A DNA stretch of 37,711 bases from Pseudomonadota bacterium (GTDB taxonomy: Bacteria > Pseudomonadota > Alphaproteobacteria > Sphingomonadales > Sphingomonadaceae), in NCBI GenBank assembly GCA_023424095.1, contig JAFAEG010000130.1, positions 1-37,711 on the forward strand. The letters are read 5' to 3'. Every line of letters starts with the position of its first letter. Position 1 is the stretch's first letter. Made by a program: the position numbers and the translations under genes. Under the pieces are notes generated by a model. It had not been told where the DNA came from, ran no database searches, and saw only the letters and a program-made list of their open reading frames with translations. This document shows positions 15,359 to 23,674 of this stretch, piece by piece.

Positions 15359-16018
15359 TCATAGCCGCGCCAACAACGCTTTCGCCGCTTCCCGCTCCGC
15401 TTCCTGCTTGTTTGCACCCTTCGCCTCGGCCTCGCCGACGCCGCGAACGGACACCCGGATAACGAAGCGCGGCGCATGTTCCGGCCCACTGCGCTCCACC
15501 ACCTCATAGACCGGCGGCTTGCGGTTGTTGGCCGCGGCCCATTCCTGCAATTCCGCCTTGGGATGCTTGGGCGGGCGCGCGACGCTGGCCACACGGTCGC
15601 CCCAGGCGCGGCGCACGAAGGCGGCGGCGGTCGGATAGTCGCTGTCCAGATAGAGCGCGCCGATGATCGCCTCCATCACGTCGCCCAGCACATTGTCGCT
15701 GGCGAAGGCGCCGTCATTTTGCGCCTGCTGGCCCAGCCGCACCTGCGTCTGGACGTTGAAGCCGCGCGCCACGTCCGCGCACATGTCGCCCGCCACCAGA
15801 GCATGGAGCCGAGTCGACAATTTTCCTTCCGGCTCGTCGGGAAAGGTCTCGATCAGCCAGTCGGCGACCGCGAGGCCGAGCACCCGGTCACCCAGAAATT
15901 CCAGCCGCTGATAATCGGGCCCGCCCCGGCTCGGATGGGTCAGCGCCCGCTCGAACAGGGCCAGGTCGCGTGGCCGGTGGCCGGCGATGGTTTCGATCCA
16001 GGCGGCGATTTCGCTCAC
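15359..16018 (-). CDS. rnc: Ribonuclease III
   Basis: 219 residues. Cleaves double-stranded RNA in rRNA precursors and other transcripts. Seen: the signature LEFLGDRVLGLAVADWL with metal ligands E40 and D44, the second acidic pair D113 and E116 in GDVMEAIIGALYLD, and a C-terminal double-stranded RNA-binding domain starting near 150 (PKAELQEWAA) and ending GANKQEAEREAAKALL. The GTG start at 16018 overlaps the lepB stop in a GTGA; the frame upstream has no homology. Confidence 0.97.
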   Translation of the reverse strand: MSEIAAWIETIAGHRPRDLALFERALTHPSRGGPDYQRLEFLGDRVLGLAVADWLIETFPDEPEGKLSTRLHALVAGDMCADVARGFNVQTQVRLGQQAQNDGAFASDNVLGDVMEAIIGALYLDSDYPTAAAFVRRAWGDRVASVARPPKHPKAELQEWAAANNRKPPVYEVVERSGPEHAPRFVIRVSVRGVGEAEAKGANKQEAEREAAKALLARL

Positions 16019-16938
16019 GGATAGGTCATCCCGAACCGGCCCCAGCGCGCGGCGGTGAACCAGGTCCAGGGCAGCAGCCATTGGGCCGAGCCGTCGGTCG
16101 AGAAGAAACTGATCAGCGCGCGACCCTGCAGATTGTCGATCGGCAGCAGCCCGACGCCGCCGCCCTCCGTGGGGAAGCGGCTGTCCAAACTGTCGTCGCG
16201 ATTGTCGCCCATCACGAAGACATGGCCTTCCGGCACCACCTGCGGCGCGAAATTGTCGGCTGCGCAGGGATCGGGATTGCCCAGTTGCGCGCAGCGTTCC
16301 GGCGTGCCGATGATCTGGTCGATAATGTCGTAGCTGCGTCCGCCCGGCAAAGTCTCGCGATAGCGCGGATAGGCGCAGGCTGCTGCGCCATCCTCGGTCG
16401 TGATCGCCCGCGTATCGCCGCCCATCGGCCGGCACGGACTGTTCTCCGACACCAGCACGACGAAATCCTCGATCCGCTCGCGCCGCGCTTCTTCGCCGTT
16501 CAGGAACAGCACGCCACCGCGCAGCTCGATCGTGTCGCCGGGCAGGCCGATCACGCGCTTCACGAAATCCTCGTCGCGCGGCCCGGGATAACGAAACACC
16601 GCGATGTCGCCGCGCTCGGGCAGGCTGCCCATGATCCGCCCGTCAAACTGCGCGACCCCGAACGGGAAGGAGTAACGCGAATAGCCATAGGGCCATTTCG
16701 ACACGAACAGATAGTCGCCGATCATGAGGTTCGGCAGCATCGACCCGGACGGAATGCTGAACGGCGCGACGATGCAGCTCCTGAGCGCCAAAGTCGCCAC
16801 GAACAGGATCGCCAGAAAGCGCAGGAAGCTCCACCACGTCTCCTTCTTTTCCGGCGGCGGCGCGGTCACGGTGCCGCCAGCGGCGGGCGTCTCGGCCGAC
16901 GCGGGGGAGCGCTCCGGCGTGTCATTCTCGGAATTCAT
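16015..16938 (-). CDS. lepB: Signal peptidase I
   Basis: 307 residues. Cleaves signal peptides of exported proteins at the periplasmic face of the inner membrane. Seen: one membrane helix at about 36-54, the catalytic serine S66 in PSGSMLP, the general base K127 in DFVKRVIGLPGD, and the conserved GDNRDDSLDSR. The N-terminal 30 residues are polar and Pro/Ala-rich, and an insert with cysteines (CRPMGGD...CAYP...CAQLGNPDPC) lies between the catalytic lysine and the GDN box. AAGGGG precedes the ATG. First gene of the lepB-rnc-era-GT39 group; it is divergent from the DUF4189 gene. Confidence 0.97.
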   Translation of the reverse strand: MNSENDTPERSPASAETPAAGGTVTAPPPEKKETWWSFLRFLAILFVATLALRSCIVAPFSIPSGSMLPNLMIGDYLFVSKWPYGYSRYSFPFGVAQFDGRIMGSLPERGDIAVFRYPGPRDEDFVKRVIGLPGDTIELRGGVLFLNGEEARRERIEDFVVLVSENSPCRPMGGDTRAITTEDGAAACAYPRYRETLPGGRSYDIIDQIIGTPERCAQLGNPDPCAADNFAPQVVPEGHVFVMGDNRDDSLDSRFPTEGGGVGLLPIDNLQGRALISFFSTDGSAQWLLPWTWFTAARWGRFGMTYP

Positions 16939-17055
16939 TGCCGCCCCTTCGCGTGACGCAGGTGTCCGGTCAAGTTGGCGCACCGGTAGGCGGCTTGTCG
17001 CCGCCGCGAAAAAATGCTCGTCTCGGACCTGTATTCTTCGAGGGAGGGAGAAAGG

Positions 17056-17556
17056 ATGCGGGCTTTTTACATGTTCACCGCGGCGGCGACGCTGGGGCTT
17101 GGCGCGGCCTGGCTCGCTTTGCCGTCGTCCGGCAGTGCCGCCACGGCCGATAGCGCGGCGCTGCAAAATCGCAACGAAGCCTATGCCGCGATCGCCGCCA
17201 GCTATTCCGCCGGGGAGCCGTTCCACAGTGGCACCGGGGCCGACGCCAGTACGCGGGCCCAGGCGGCGCAGCGTGCTCTTGGCTCCTGCCGTGCGTCCGG
17301 CGGGCGCAATTGCGTGCTCGTGCTGGAATATCGCGGCCGGGCCTGCGGCACCTATCATGTCAGCAATGACGGCGCCGATTATGCCTGGGGTTGGGCGATG
17401 GAGCCGCAGCGCTCCGACGCAGACCGGATCGCGCTGGCGCAATGCCAGGCGCAGCTCAATCCCGGCGAGAATTGCGCCGCCCGGGTGCGGGTCTGCAACA
17501 GCCGCGGGGGCGCGCCCTCGGTCATCCAGGGCAAGGAGAATGTGAACGAGGATTGA
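17056..17556 (+). CDS. Secreted DUF4189-like protein
   Basis: 166 residues. An N-terminal signal peptide (hydrophobic 5-22, cleavage probably after GSA) precedes a region with YAAIAASYSAG, evenly spaced AQAAQRALGSC, and cysteines in CRASGGRNCVLV, RACGTYH, AQCQ and ENCAARVRVCN. The AYAAI...A..A...C pattern with paired cysteines resembles the DUF4189 family of small exported proteins of unknown function; the paired cysteines probably form disulfides. The ATG at 17056 was chosen for the strong site GGGAGGGAGAAAGG; a longer frame begins at 17014. It is divergent from lepB and 89 bp before pgi. Confidence 0.72.
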   Translation: MRAFYMFTAAATLGLGAAWLALPSSGSAATADSAALQNRNEAYAAIAASYSAGEPFHSGTGADASTRAQAAQRALGSCRASGGRNCVLVLEYRGRACGTYHVSNDGADYAWGWAMEPQRSDADRIALAQCQAQLNPGENCAARVRVCNSRGGAPSVIQGKENVNED

Positions 17557-17645
17557 TCGGCGCGCGTCCGGTCATTCCGCCGCCGCGCTAGGCAGCCCAC
17601 GCCGCGCCCGATAAAGGGGCCGCTTCAAACGTTGGAGCGACTGGA

Positions 17646-19160
17646 ATGAGCGACGCCTGGACGGCGGTCGAGCGGCTGGACCGTTCGCCGATCGCGAAAT
17701 TGTTCGAGGCCGAGCCCGACCGGCTCGACCGCCTGACGCTCGACGCCTGCGGCCTGCATTTCGATTTCGCCAAGACGCACCTCTCGGCGGCGCATCTCGA
17801 CGCCTTCGTCGCTCTGGCCGAGGAGCAGGATCTGGCCGGCGCACGCGAAACCCTGTTCACCGGCGGCCTCGCCAACCCAACCGAAGGCCGCGCCGCCGAA
17901 CATAGCGCCGAACGCGGGGAAGGGGCCGCCGCCAGCGTCGAGCAGGCCCGTCAGTTCCACGCCCGCACCCGCACCCTGATCGACGTGATCGAGGCGGAAG
18001 GCTTCGGCCCGGTCCGCCACATCCTCCATGTCGGTATCGGCGGCTCCGCGCTCGGCCCCGAATTGCTGATCGACGCTCTGGGCCGCGATGCCGGCCGCTA
18101 CGACACCGCCATCGTCTCCAATGTCGATGGCGCCGCGCTGACCGCGGCGGTCAAGGACTTCGATCCCGATGCCACCTTGCTGGTGATCGCGTCCAAGACC
18201 TTCACCACCAGCGAGACGATGCTGAACGCCGCCTCGGCGCTGCAATGGATGCAGGAGAATGGCGTCGGCGACCCGTATGGAAAGGTGATCGCGCTTACCG
18301 CCAGCCCCGACCGGGCGCTCGATTTCGGCGTCGACGAGACCCGCATCCTGCCTTTCTCCGAAACGGTTGGCGGCCGCTATTCCCTCTGGTCCTCGATCGG
18401 CTTCCCCGCCGCTCTCGCGCTGGGCTGGGCGGCGTTCGAGGAGATGTTGGAGGGCGCCGCGGCGATGGACCGCCACTTCCGTCACGCCCCGATCGCCGAG
18501 AACGCGCCTTTGCTCGCCGCCTTCGTCGATCGCTATTACGCCAATATCGCAGCGGCCGAGACCCGCGCCGTCTTCGCTTATGACGAACGGCTGCGCTTGC
18601 TGCCTTCCTATCTCCAGCAGCTCGAGATGGAATCGAACGGCAAGTCCGTCCGCCTCGACGGCAGCCCCGCCGGCCGTGCCACCGCGCCCGTCACCTGGGG
18701 CGGCGTCGGCACCGACGCCCAGCACGCCGTCTTCCAATTGCTCCACCAGGGCAGCCATCTCGTCCCGGTCGAATTCCTCGCCTGCATTGAGCCGGGCCAC
18801 AGCCTCGCTCCTGATCATCACGACCAGTTGCTCGGCAATTGCTTCGCGCAAGGCGCGGCCCTCATGGCCGGCCGCGCCTCCGACGATCCGCACCGCTCTT
18901 ATCCTGGCGACCGGCCGTCCAGCACCATCCTGCTCGACCGGCTCGACCCCCGCACATTGGGCGCGCTCCTGGCCTTTTACGAGCACCGCACCTTCGCCAA
19001 CGCCGTCCTGCTCGGCATCAACCCGTTCGACCAGTTCGGCGTCGAGCTCGGCAAGGAAATGGCCAAGGCGATCGACGAGGCCGACCCCGACAGCTTCGAC
19101 CCCTCCACCCGCGCCCTGCTCGAGCGCGCTTTCCCGATGCCCGAAGGAATGATCGAATGA
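17646..19160 (+). CDS. pgi: Glucose-6-phosphate isomerase
   Basis: 504 residues. Interconverts glucose-6-phosphate and fructose-6-phosphate in the cytoplasm. Seen: HVGIGGSALGPEL near 128, ASKTFTTSETM, VGGRYSLWSSIGFP (signature 1), the catalytic glutamate region MESNGKSVR, catalytic histidine in GTDAQHAVFQLLHQGS, and the lysine signature GINPFDQFGVELGK. The protein is shorter than the roughly 550 residues of E. coli Pgi, as is common in alphaproteobacteria. The stop overlaps the gor start in ATGA, so the two are coupled; both feed NADPH-linked redox metabolism if glucose-6-phosphate enters the oxidative routes (inference). Confidence 0.97.
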   Translation: MSDAWTAVERLDRSPIAKLFEAEPDRLDRLTLDACGLHFDFAKTHLSAAHLDAFVALAEEQDLAGARETLFTGGLANPTEGRAAEHSAERGEGAAASVEQARQFHARTRTLIDVIEAEGFGPVRHILHVGIGGSALGPELLIDALGRDAGRYDTAIVSNVDGAALTAAVKDFDPDATLLVIASKTFTTSETMLNAASALQWMQENGVGDPYGKVIALTASPDRALDFGVDETRILPFSETVGGRYSLWSSIGFPAALALGWAAFEEMLEGAAAMDRHFRHAPIAENAPLLAAFVDRYYANIAAAETRAVFAYDERLRLLPSYLQQLEMESNGKSVRLDGSPAGRATAPVTWGGVGTDAQHAVFQLLHQGSHLVPVEFLACIEPGHSLAPDHHDQLLGNCFAQGAALMAGRASDDPHRSYPGDRPSSTILLDRLDPRTLGALLAFYEHRTFANAVLLGINPFDQFGVELGKEMAKAIDEADPDSFDPSTRALLERAFPMPEGMIE

Positions 19161-20506
19161 CCGCCGCTTACGACTACGACCTCTTCGTCATCGGCGGCGG
19201 CTCGGGCGGCGTCCGCGCCTCCCGAATCGCCGCCAGCCACGGCGCGCGCGTCGCGGTGGCGGAGGAATATCGCGTCGGCGGCACCTGCGTGATCCGCGGC
19301 TGCGTGCCGAAGAAACTGCTCGTCTACGGCGCCCATTTCGCCGAGGATCTGCAGGACGCCCGCCGCTTCGGTTGGGACGTCCCGTCCTGCGCCTTCGACT
19401 GGCCAGTCCTGCGCGACAATGTCCTGGCCGAAGTCGACCGGCTGGAGGGGATTTACGGCACGATCCTCGACAACAACAAGGTTGAGCTGATCGACCAGCG
19501 CGCCACTGTCTCCGGCCCGAATGAAGTCACCCTGGCGGACGGCACGAAGCTGAAGGCCGGCACGATCCTGATCGCCACCGGCGCCTGGCCGTTTGTGCCG
19601 GAGATTCCGGGCGCCGAGCATGGCATCACCTCCAACGAGGTCTTCCATCTCGAACAGATGCCGAAGCGCGTGGTGATCGCCGGCGGCGGCTATATCGCCA
19701 ACGAATTCGCCGGCATCTTCCACGAATTCAGCTGCAACGTGACGCTCGTCAATCGCGGCGACGTGATCCTGCGCGGCTATGACGAGCAGATCCGCGACCG
19801 GCTGCTGCAGATCAGCCTGACCAAGGGCGTCAAATTCCTCTTCAACCACAATTTCACGTCGGTCGAGAAGCAGGGCGACGGCAGTCTGCTGTTGCATTTC
19901 GACGGCCAGGAATCGGTCGAGACCGACCTTTTGCTCTGGGCCGTCGGTCGCACGCCGAACAGCGCCGGCCTGGGCCTCAAGGAGGCGGGCGTCGAACTCG
20001 GCAAGAATGGCGCGATCCTGGTCGACGAGGACAATCAGACCAGCGTGCCGAGCATCTACGCGATCGGCGATGTCACCGACCGCGTGCAGCTCACCCCCGT
20101 CGCCATCCGCGAGGGCCACGCCTTCGCCGACAGCGTGTTCGGCAACAAGCCGACGCGGGTCGACTATACCAACATCCCGTCCGCCGTGTTCAGCCACCCG
20201 CCGATCGCCGGCGTCGGCCTGACCGAAGGCGAGGCACGCAATACTTTGGGCTCGGTGAAGACCTACACGTCCGATTTCCGGCCGATGAAGAATGTCCTGG
20301 CCAGCCGCAACGAACGCTCGCTTTACAAGATGGTGGTCGACGGCACGACCGACCGCGTCGTCGGCCTGCACATGATCGGCCCCGACGCCCCGGAAATCCT
20401 GCAGGCCGCGGCGATCGCGGTGAAGGCCGGCCTCACCAAGGCGCAGTTCGACGAAACGATCGCGCTGCACCCGACGATGAGCGAAGAACTCGTTCTGATG
20501 CGCTGA
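19157..20506 (+). CDS. gor: Glutathione-disulfide reductase
   Basis: 449 residues. Reduces oxidised glutathione with NADPH. Seen: FAD motif GGGSGG at 13-18, the redox disulfide C44/C49 in GGTCVIRGCVPKK, the NADPH motif GGGYIANEFAGI followed by an R-x5-R pair (VNRGDVILRG) that selects NADPH over NADH, FAD motif IYAIGDVTD, and the C-terminal HPTMSEE (H438) that protonates the active-site thiolate. The start at 19157 is fixed by the ATGA overlap with pgi. Confidence 0.95.
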   Translation: MTAAYDYDLFVIGGGSGGVRASRIAASHGARVAVAEEYRVGGTCVIRGCVPKKLLVYGAHFAEDLQDARRFGWDVPSCAFDWPVLRDNVLAEVDRLEGIYGTILDNNKVELIDQRATVSGPNEVTLADGTKLKAGTILIATGAWPFVPEIPGAEHGITSNEVFHLEQMPKRVVIAGGGYIANEFAGIFHEFSCNVTLVNRGDVILRGYDEQIRDRLLQISLTKGVKFLFNHNFTSVEKQGDGSLLLHFDGQESVETDLLLWAVGRTPNSAGLGLKEAGVELGKNGAILVDEDNQTSVPSIYAIGDVTDRVQLTPVAIREGHAFADSVFGNKPTRVDYTNIPSAVFSHPPIAGVGLTEGEARNTLGSVKTYTSDFRPMKNVLASRNERSLYKMVVDGTTDRVVGLHMIGPDAPEILQAAAIAVKAGLTKAQFDETIALHPTMSEELVLMR

Positions 20507-20836
20507 TCCGAAAAAGGGCACCACAGGGCGAGCTTCGAGATGGATGCTGAAACAAGTTCAGCATGACGGTGGGAGGGGTGGAACGGCAGCAACCACATTA
20601 CCGTCACCCTGAACTTGTTTCAGGGTCCATCTTAGCGCCTTCCCGAATGCCCGAACGGAAGGTCCGCTTCTCATCCCTCACCAATCCCGCTTTGATGGAT
20701 ACAAATAGGATTGCGTCTGACACGATGAGCCGATGACGCACCGACTCGCTTCGATCGATCCGTTCAACGCAGCCTGGCGGGGCAGGAGCCCCCCCGCGAT
20801 TCCGTGTGAACTTCGTGAACTTCACCGAGGCTCCCG
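20507..20836. other. 330-bp intergenic region with a dispersed repeat
   Basis: The first part holds an inverted repeat (see 20536-20634). The rest, 20640-20836, has no gene I can support; a 35-codon frame (20733-20840) ends in the GTGA that starts the next gene, and GTGAACTT is directly repeated near 20805. A promoter for the downstream oxidoreductase probably lies here, but no clear -35/-10 pair is visible. Confidence 0.6.
20536..20634. repeat. Dispersed inverted repeat (GATGGAY..CTGAAACAAGTTCAG..TGACGG type)
   Basis: Two 35-bp arms in inverted orientation, 20536-20570 and 20600-20634. Each arm is itself a hairpin: TGCTGAA/TTCAGCA (20545-20563) and CCCTGAA/TTCAGGG (20607-20625). The arms differ by a few compensated changes, as expected for REP-like elements. 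On the minus strand it spells the HAELVSAS peptide that often appears in spurious gene calls. It may also end gor transcription. Confidence 0.82.
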
Positions 20837-22429
20837 GTGAGCGACGTCGTCGTCATCGGCGCCGGTCACAACGGCCTGGTCTGCGCTTTCTACCTCGCCA
20901 AAGCGGGGTTGAAGGTCACCATCCTTGAGGCGCGCGACGTGGTCGGCGGCGCGGCGGTGACGGAGGAATTCGCGCCGGGCTTCCGCAACTCCACCGCCAG
21001 CTACACGGTCAGCCTGCTCCAGCCCAAGGTGATCGCGGACCTGGACCTGCCCCGGCACGGGCTGGAGGTGGTGCTGCGCAAGGTCGACAATTTCCTGCCG
21101 ACACTCGGCGGCGATTATCTGCTCGGCGGCCGCGACGGCCTGACGAAGCGCGAGATCGCCCGCATCAGCCCCGCCGATGCCGAACATTATGATGCCTATA
21201 TCGCCGCGCTGGATTCGGTCGTCGCGATCCTGCGGCAATGGCTGCTGCGCGCCCCGCCCAATGCCGGCGGCGGCCTTTCGGACCTGATCGCTTTGGCCTC
21301 GCTGGGGCGCGGCGTCGGCCGCCTGCCGCTGGCCGAGCAGCGTCAGTTGGTGGATTTCTTCAGCAAGCCCGCCGCCGAGATCCTGCAGCGTTATTTCAGC
21401 CATGATCTCGTCCAGGCGCTGTTCGGCTTCGATTCCGTCGTCGGCAATTTCGGCAGCCCGTGGACGCCTGGCTCGGCCTATGTCCTGCTCCACCACGTCT
21501 TCGGCGAAGCGGCGGGCGTGCCGGGCGCCTGGGGCCACGCGATCGGCGGCATGGGCGCGATCACCCAGGCGATGGCCGCCGCCTGCCGCGAGCAGGGCGT
21601 CGAGATCGTCACCGGCGTTTCGGTGGAGGAGATCATCGTCGAGGGCGGGCAGGCGGCCGGCGTCGTCGCTGGCGGCAAGACCTATCGCGCCGCCGCAGTC
21701 GCGGCCGGGGTCCACCCGAAGCGCCTGTTCGAAACCCTGCTCCCCGACGGCGCAGTGCCCGAAGATACCGCCCGCCACATGAAGGGCTGGGTCAGCGAAT
21801 CCGCGACCTTCCGAATGAACGTGGCCTTGTCCGAACTGCCCCGCTTCACCAGCCTGCCCGAACCGGGCGATCAGCTCACCGCCGGCATCATCGTCGCGCC
21901 GTCACTCCAATATATGGACAAGGCCTATCTCGACGCCGCCCGCGACGGCGTCTCCGCCGAGCCGATCGTCGAGATGCTGATCCCTTCGACCCTCGACGAC
22001 AGCCTCGCCCCCGAAGGCGCCCATGTCGCCAGCCTGTTCTGCCAGCATTTCCGCTACGATGTGCCGGGCGGCTGGGATGCGCGCCGCGACGCGGTCGCCG
22101 ATGCGATCATCGCCCATGTCGATCGCTACGCGCCCGGCTTCGCAAAGTCCGTCGTCGGCCGGCTCGCGCTCTCGCCGCTCGATCTGGAGCGCCGCTTCGG
22201 CCTGATCGGCGGCGATATCTTCCATGGCCGGATGAGCCTCGACCAATTGTTCTCGACCCGGCCGATGCTCGGCCATGCCGATTACCGGATGCCGCTTTTC
22301 GGCCTTTATCTTTGCGGCTCGGGGGCCCATCCTGGCGGCGGCGTTACGGGTGCGCCGGGTCACAATGCGGCGGTCGCGATTCTCAAGGACCGGCGGAAAT
22401 TGTTGCGTAAGCGTAATCGGGGGAACTGA
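20837..22429 (+). CDS. FAD-dependent oxidoreductase of the phytoene desaturase-related (PYROXD2-like) family
   Basis: 530 residues from a GTG start preceded by GAGG. Seen: the N-terminal FAD motif GAGHNG at 8-13, then LEARDVVGGAAVTEEFAPGFRNS, the diagnostic second half of the amine oxidase/carotenoid desaturase fold, and a C-terminal GSGAHPGGGVTGAPGHNAA box that contacts FAD. The closest pattern I know is the PYROXD2 group rather than a carotenoid-cluster CrtI. The substrate is unknown and no carotenoid genes are nearby. The gene stands alone after the repeat region; a small secreted-protein gene follows after 52 bp. Confidence 0.85.
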   Translation: MSDVVVIGAGHNGLVCAFYLAKAGLKVTILEARDVVGGAAVTEEFAPGFRNSTASYTVSLLQPKVIADLDLPRHGLEVVLRKVDNFLPTLGGDYLLGGRDGLTKREIARISPADAEHYDAYIAALDSVVAILRQWLLRAPPNAGGGLSDLIALASLGRGVGRLPLAEQRQLVDFFSKPAAEILQRYFSHDLVQALFGFDSVVGNFGSPWTPGSAYVLLHHVFGEAAGVPGAWGHAIGGMGAITQAMAAACREQGVEIVTGVSVEEIIVEGGQAAGVVAGGKTYRAAAVAAGVHPKRLFETLLPDGAVPEDTARHMKGWVSESATFRMNVALSELPRFTSLPEPGDQLTAGIIVAPSLQYMDKAYLDAARDGVSAEPIVEMLIPSTLDDSLAPEGAHVASLFCQHFRYDVPGGWDARRDAVADAIIAHVDRYAPGFAKSVVGRLALSPLDLERRFGLIGGDIFHGRMSLDQLFSTRPMLGHADYRMPLFGLYLCGSGAHPGGGVTGAPGHNAAVAILKDRRKLLRKRNRGN

Positions 22430-22481
22430 CGCGGAGGCCGGGCTTTTGGCTCAGCAGTCACGCTTACGACAGGGGTTTGCG

Positions 22482-22832
22482 ATGGACTTGCGCCATGTCG
22501 CCGCGGCGGCCGTGCTTCCGTGCCTGTGTCTGACCGCCGTCCAGGCCGACGCGCAGCGCCGCCGGAGTGCCGCAGAGCCGCCGATCCAGTTCGAATTGCG
22601 CCCTTATCAGCCGCCGCTCGCCACCGATCAGCGCGTCCGCGATGAGGGGCCGCCACCAATCCGCTCGAACGGCCTGCTGGCAAGGCTCGCGATCACCGAA
22701 GATGCCGACATCGCCGTCGGCCGCTTCGGCGTCGGCACCATCGCCCGGCCGCGCACCAATGTGGAACGCGACCGGATGATGGAGCGCGAAAATCGCAACA
22801 TCGCCGGCGCCGGGATGCGCGTCCGCTTCTGA
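22482..22832 (+). CDS. Small secreted hypothetical protein
   Basis: 116 residues. A signal peptide with hydrophobic core (about 5-20) and likely cleavage after ADA is followed by an Arg/Pro-rich mature part with no cysteines beyond the leader and no known domain. AGGGG lies about 8 bases before the ATG. The C-terminus ends GAGMRVRF, an aromatic final residue as in some outer-membrane proteins, but the protein is too short for a barrel. A longer open frame upstream overlaps the oxidoreductase gene and is not coding. Confidence 0.6.
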   Translation: MDLRHVAAAAVLPCLCLTAVQADAQRRRSAAEPPIQFELRPYQPPLATDQRVRDEGPPPIRSNGLLARLAITEDADIAVGRFGVGTIARPRTNVERDRMMERENRNIAGAGMRVRF

Positions 22833-22891
22833 CCGGCTTGCCCGAAGCCGCCGGCTCCGCTTAGGGGCGATCCAAAGACAGGAGATCGTCC

Positions 22892-23674
22892 ATGCAGCTT
22901 GGTTCCGATATTGCCGCCGTGGTCACCGGCGGCGCCTCCGGCCTCGGTGAGGCCACCGCCCGTGCTTTGGCCGCCAAAGGCGTGAAGGTCGCGGTGCTCG
23001 ACCGCGATGCCGACAAGGGTGAGAAGGTCGCGGCCGAAATCGGCGGCATCTTCGCTCAGGTCGACGTCACCTCCGACGAAGCGGTCGAAGCCGCCTTCGC
23101 CAAGGCCCGCGCCGCCCACGGTCAGGAGCGCATCCTGGTCAATTGCGCCGGCGTTGCCAATGCCGTGAAGACGGTCGGCCGCGACAAGGAAACCAAGGCG
23201 GTCAAGCGCTACCCGATCCACCAGTTCGAACTGGCCATCCAGATCAATCTGATCGGCACCTTCCGCTGCATCGCCGTCTCGGCCGCCGGAATGGCCGATC
23301 TCGAGCCGCTCGCCGATGGCGAGAAAGGCTGCATCATCAACACCGCCAGCGTCGCCGCTCAGGACGGCCAGATCGGCCAGGCCGCCTACAGCGCCTCAAA
23401 GGCCGGCGTGCTCGGCATGGCGCTCCCCATCGCCCGCGACCTGATGGGGGAGGGGATCCGCGTGAACACTATCCTGCCTGGCGTGTTCGAAACGCCGATG
23501 GTGGCGATGATGCCGCAGAACGTTCGCGATGCGCTCGGCCAGCAGGTGCCCTTCCCGAAACGGCTCGGCCAGGCGCAGGAATATGCCAAGCTCGCGGTCT
23601 TCATCTCCGAGACCGTCTATCTCAACGCCGAGCATATCCGTCTCGACGGCGGCATCCGCATGGCGCCGCGTTGA
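22892..23674 (+). CDS. SDR family dehydrogenase, 3-hydroxyacyl-CoA dehydrogenase type II (HSD10)-like
   Basis: 260 residues. Seen: cofactor motif TGGASGLG at 12-19, aspartate in VLDRDAD at the end of the second strand favouring NAD, the NCAGV structural motif, serine in INTASVAAQDG and the catalytic Y-x3-K as YSASK. The overall pattern, with a long FPKRLGQAQEYAKLAVFI end, resembles HSD17B10-type short-chain 3-hydroxyacyl-CoA dehydrogenases (inference of activity). AGGAGA lies before the ATG. The stop overlaps the start of the oxygenase gene in TTGA. Confidence 0.88.
   Translation: MQLGSDIAAVVTGGASGLGEATARALAAKGVKVAVLDRDADKGEKVAAEIGGIFAQVDVTSDEAVEAAFAKARAAHGQERILVNCAGVANAVKTVGRDKETKAVKRYPIHQFELAIQINLIGTFRCIAVSAAGMADLEPLADGEKGCIINTASVAAQDGQIGQAAYSASKAGVLGMALPIARDLMGEGIRVNTILPGVFETPMVAMMPQNVRDALGQQVPFPKRLGQAQEYAKLAVFISETVYLNAEHIRLDGGIRMAPR

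Noticed and set aside
20733..20840. 35-codon frame ending in the GTGA of the PYROXD2-like gene
   Set aside because: No clear ribosome site and a low-complexity translation; it could be a leader but nothing supports it beyond the overlap.
20836..22429. Carotenoid biosynthesis gene (CrtI)
   Set aside because: The FAD fold is shared, but the sequence pattern and lack of crtB/crtY neighbours fit the PYROXD2-like group better.
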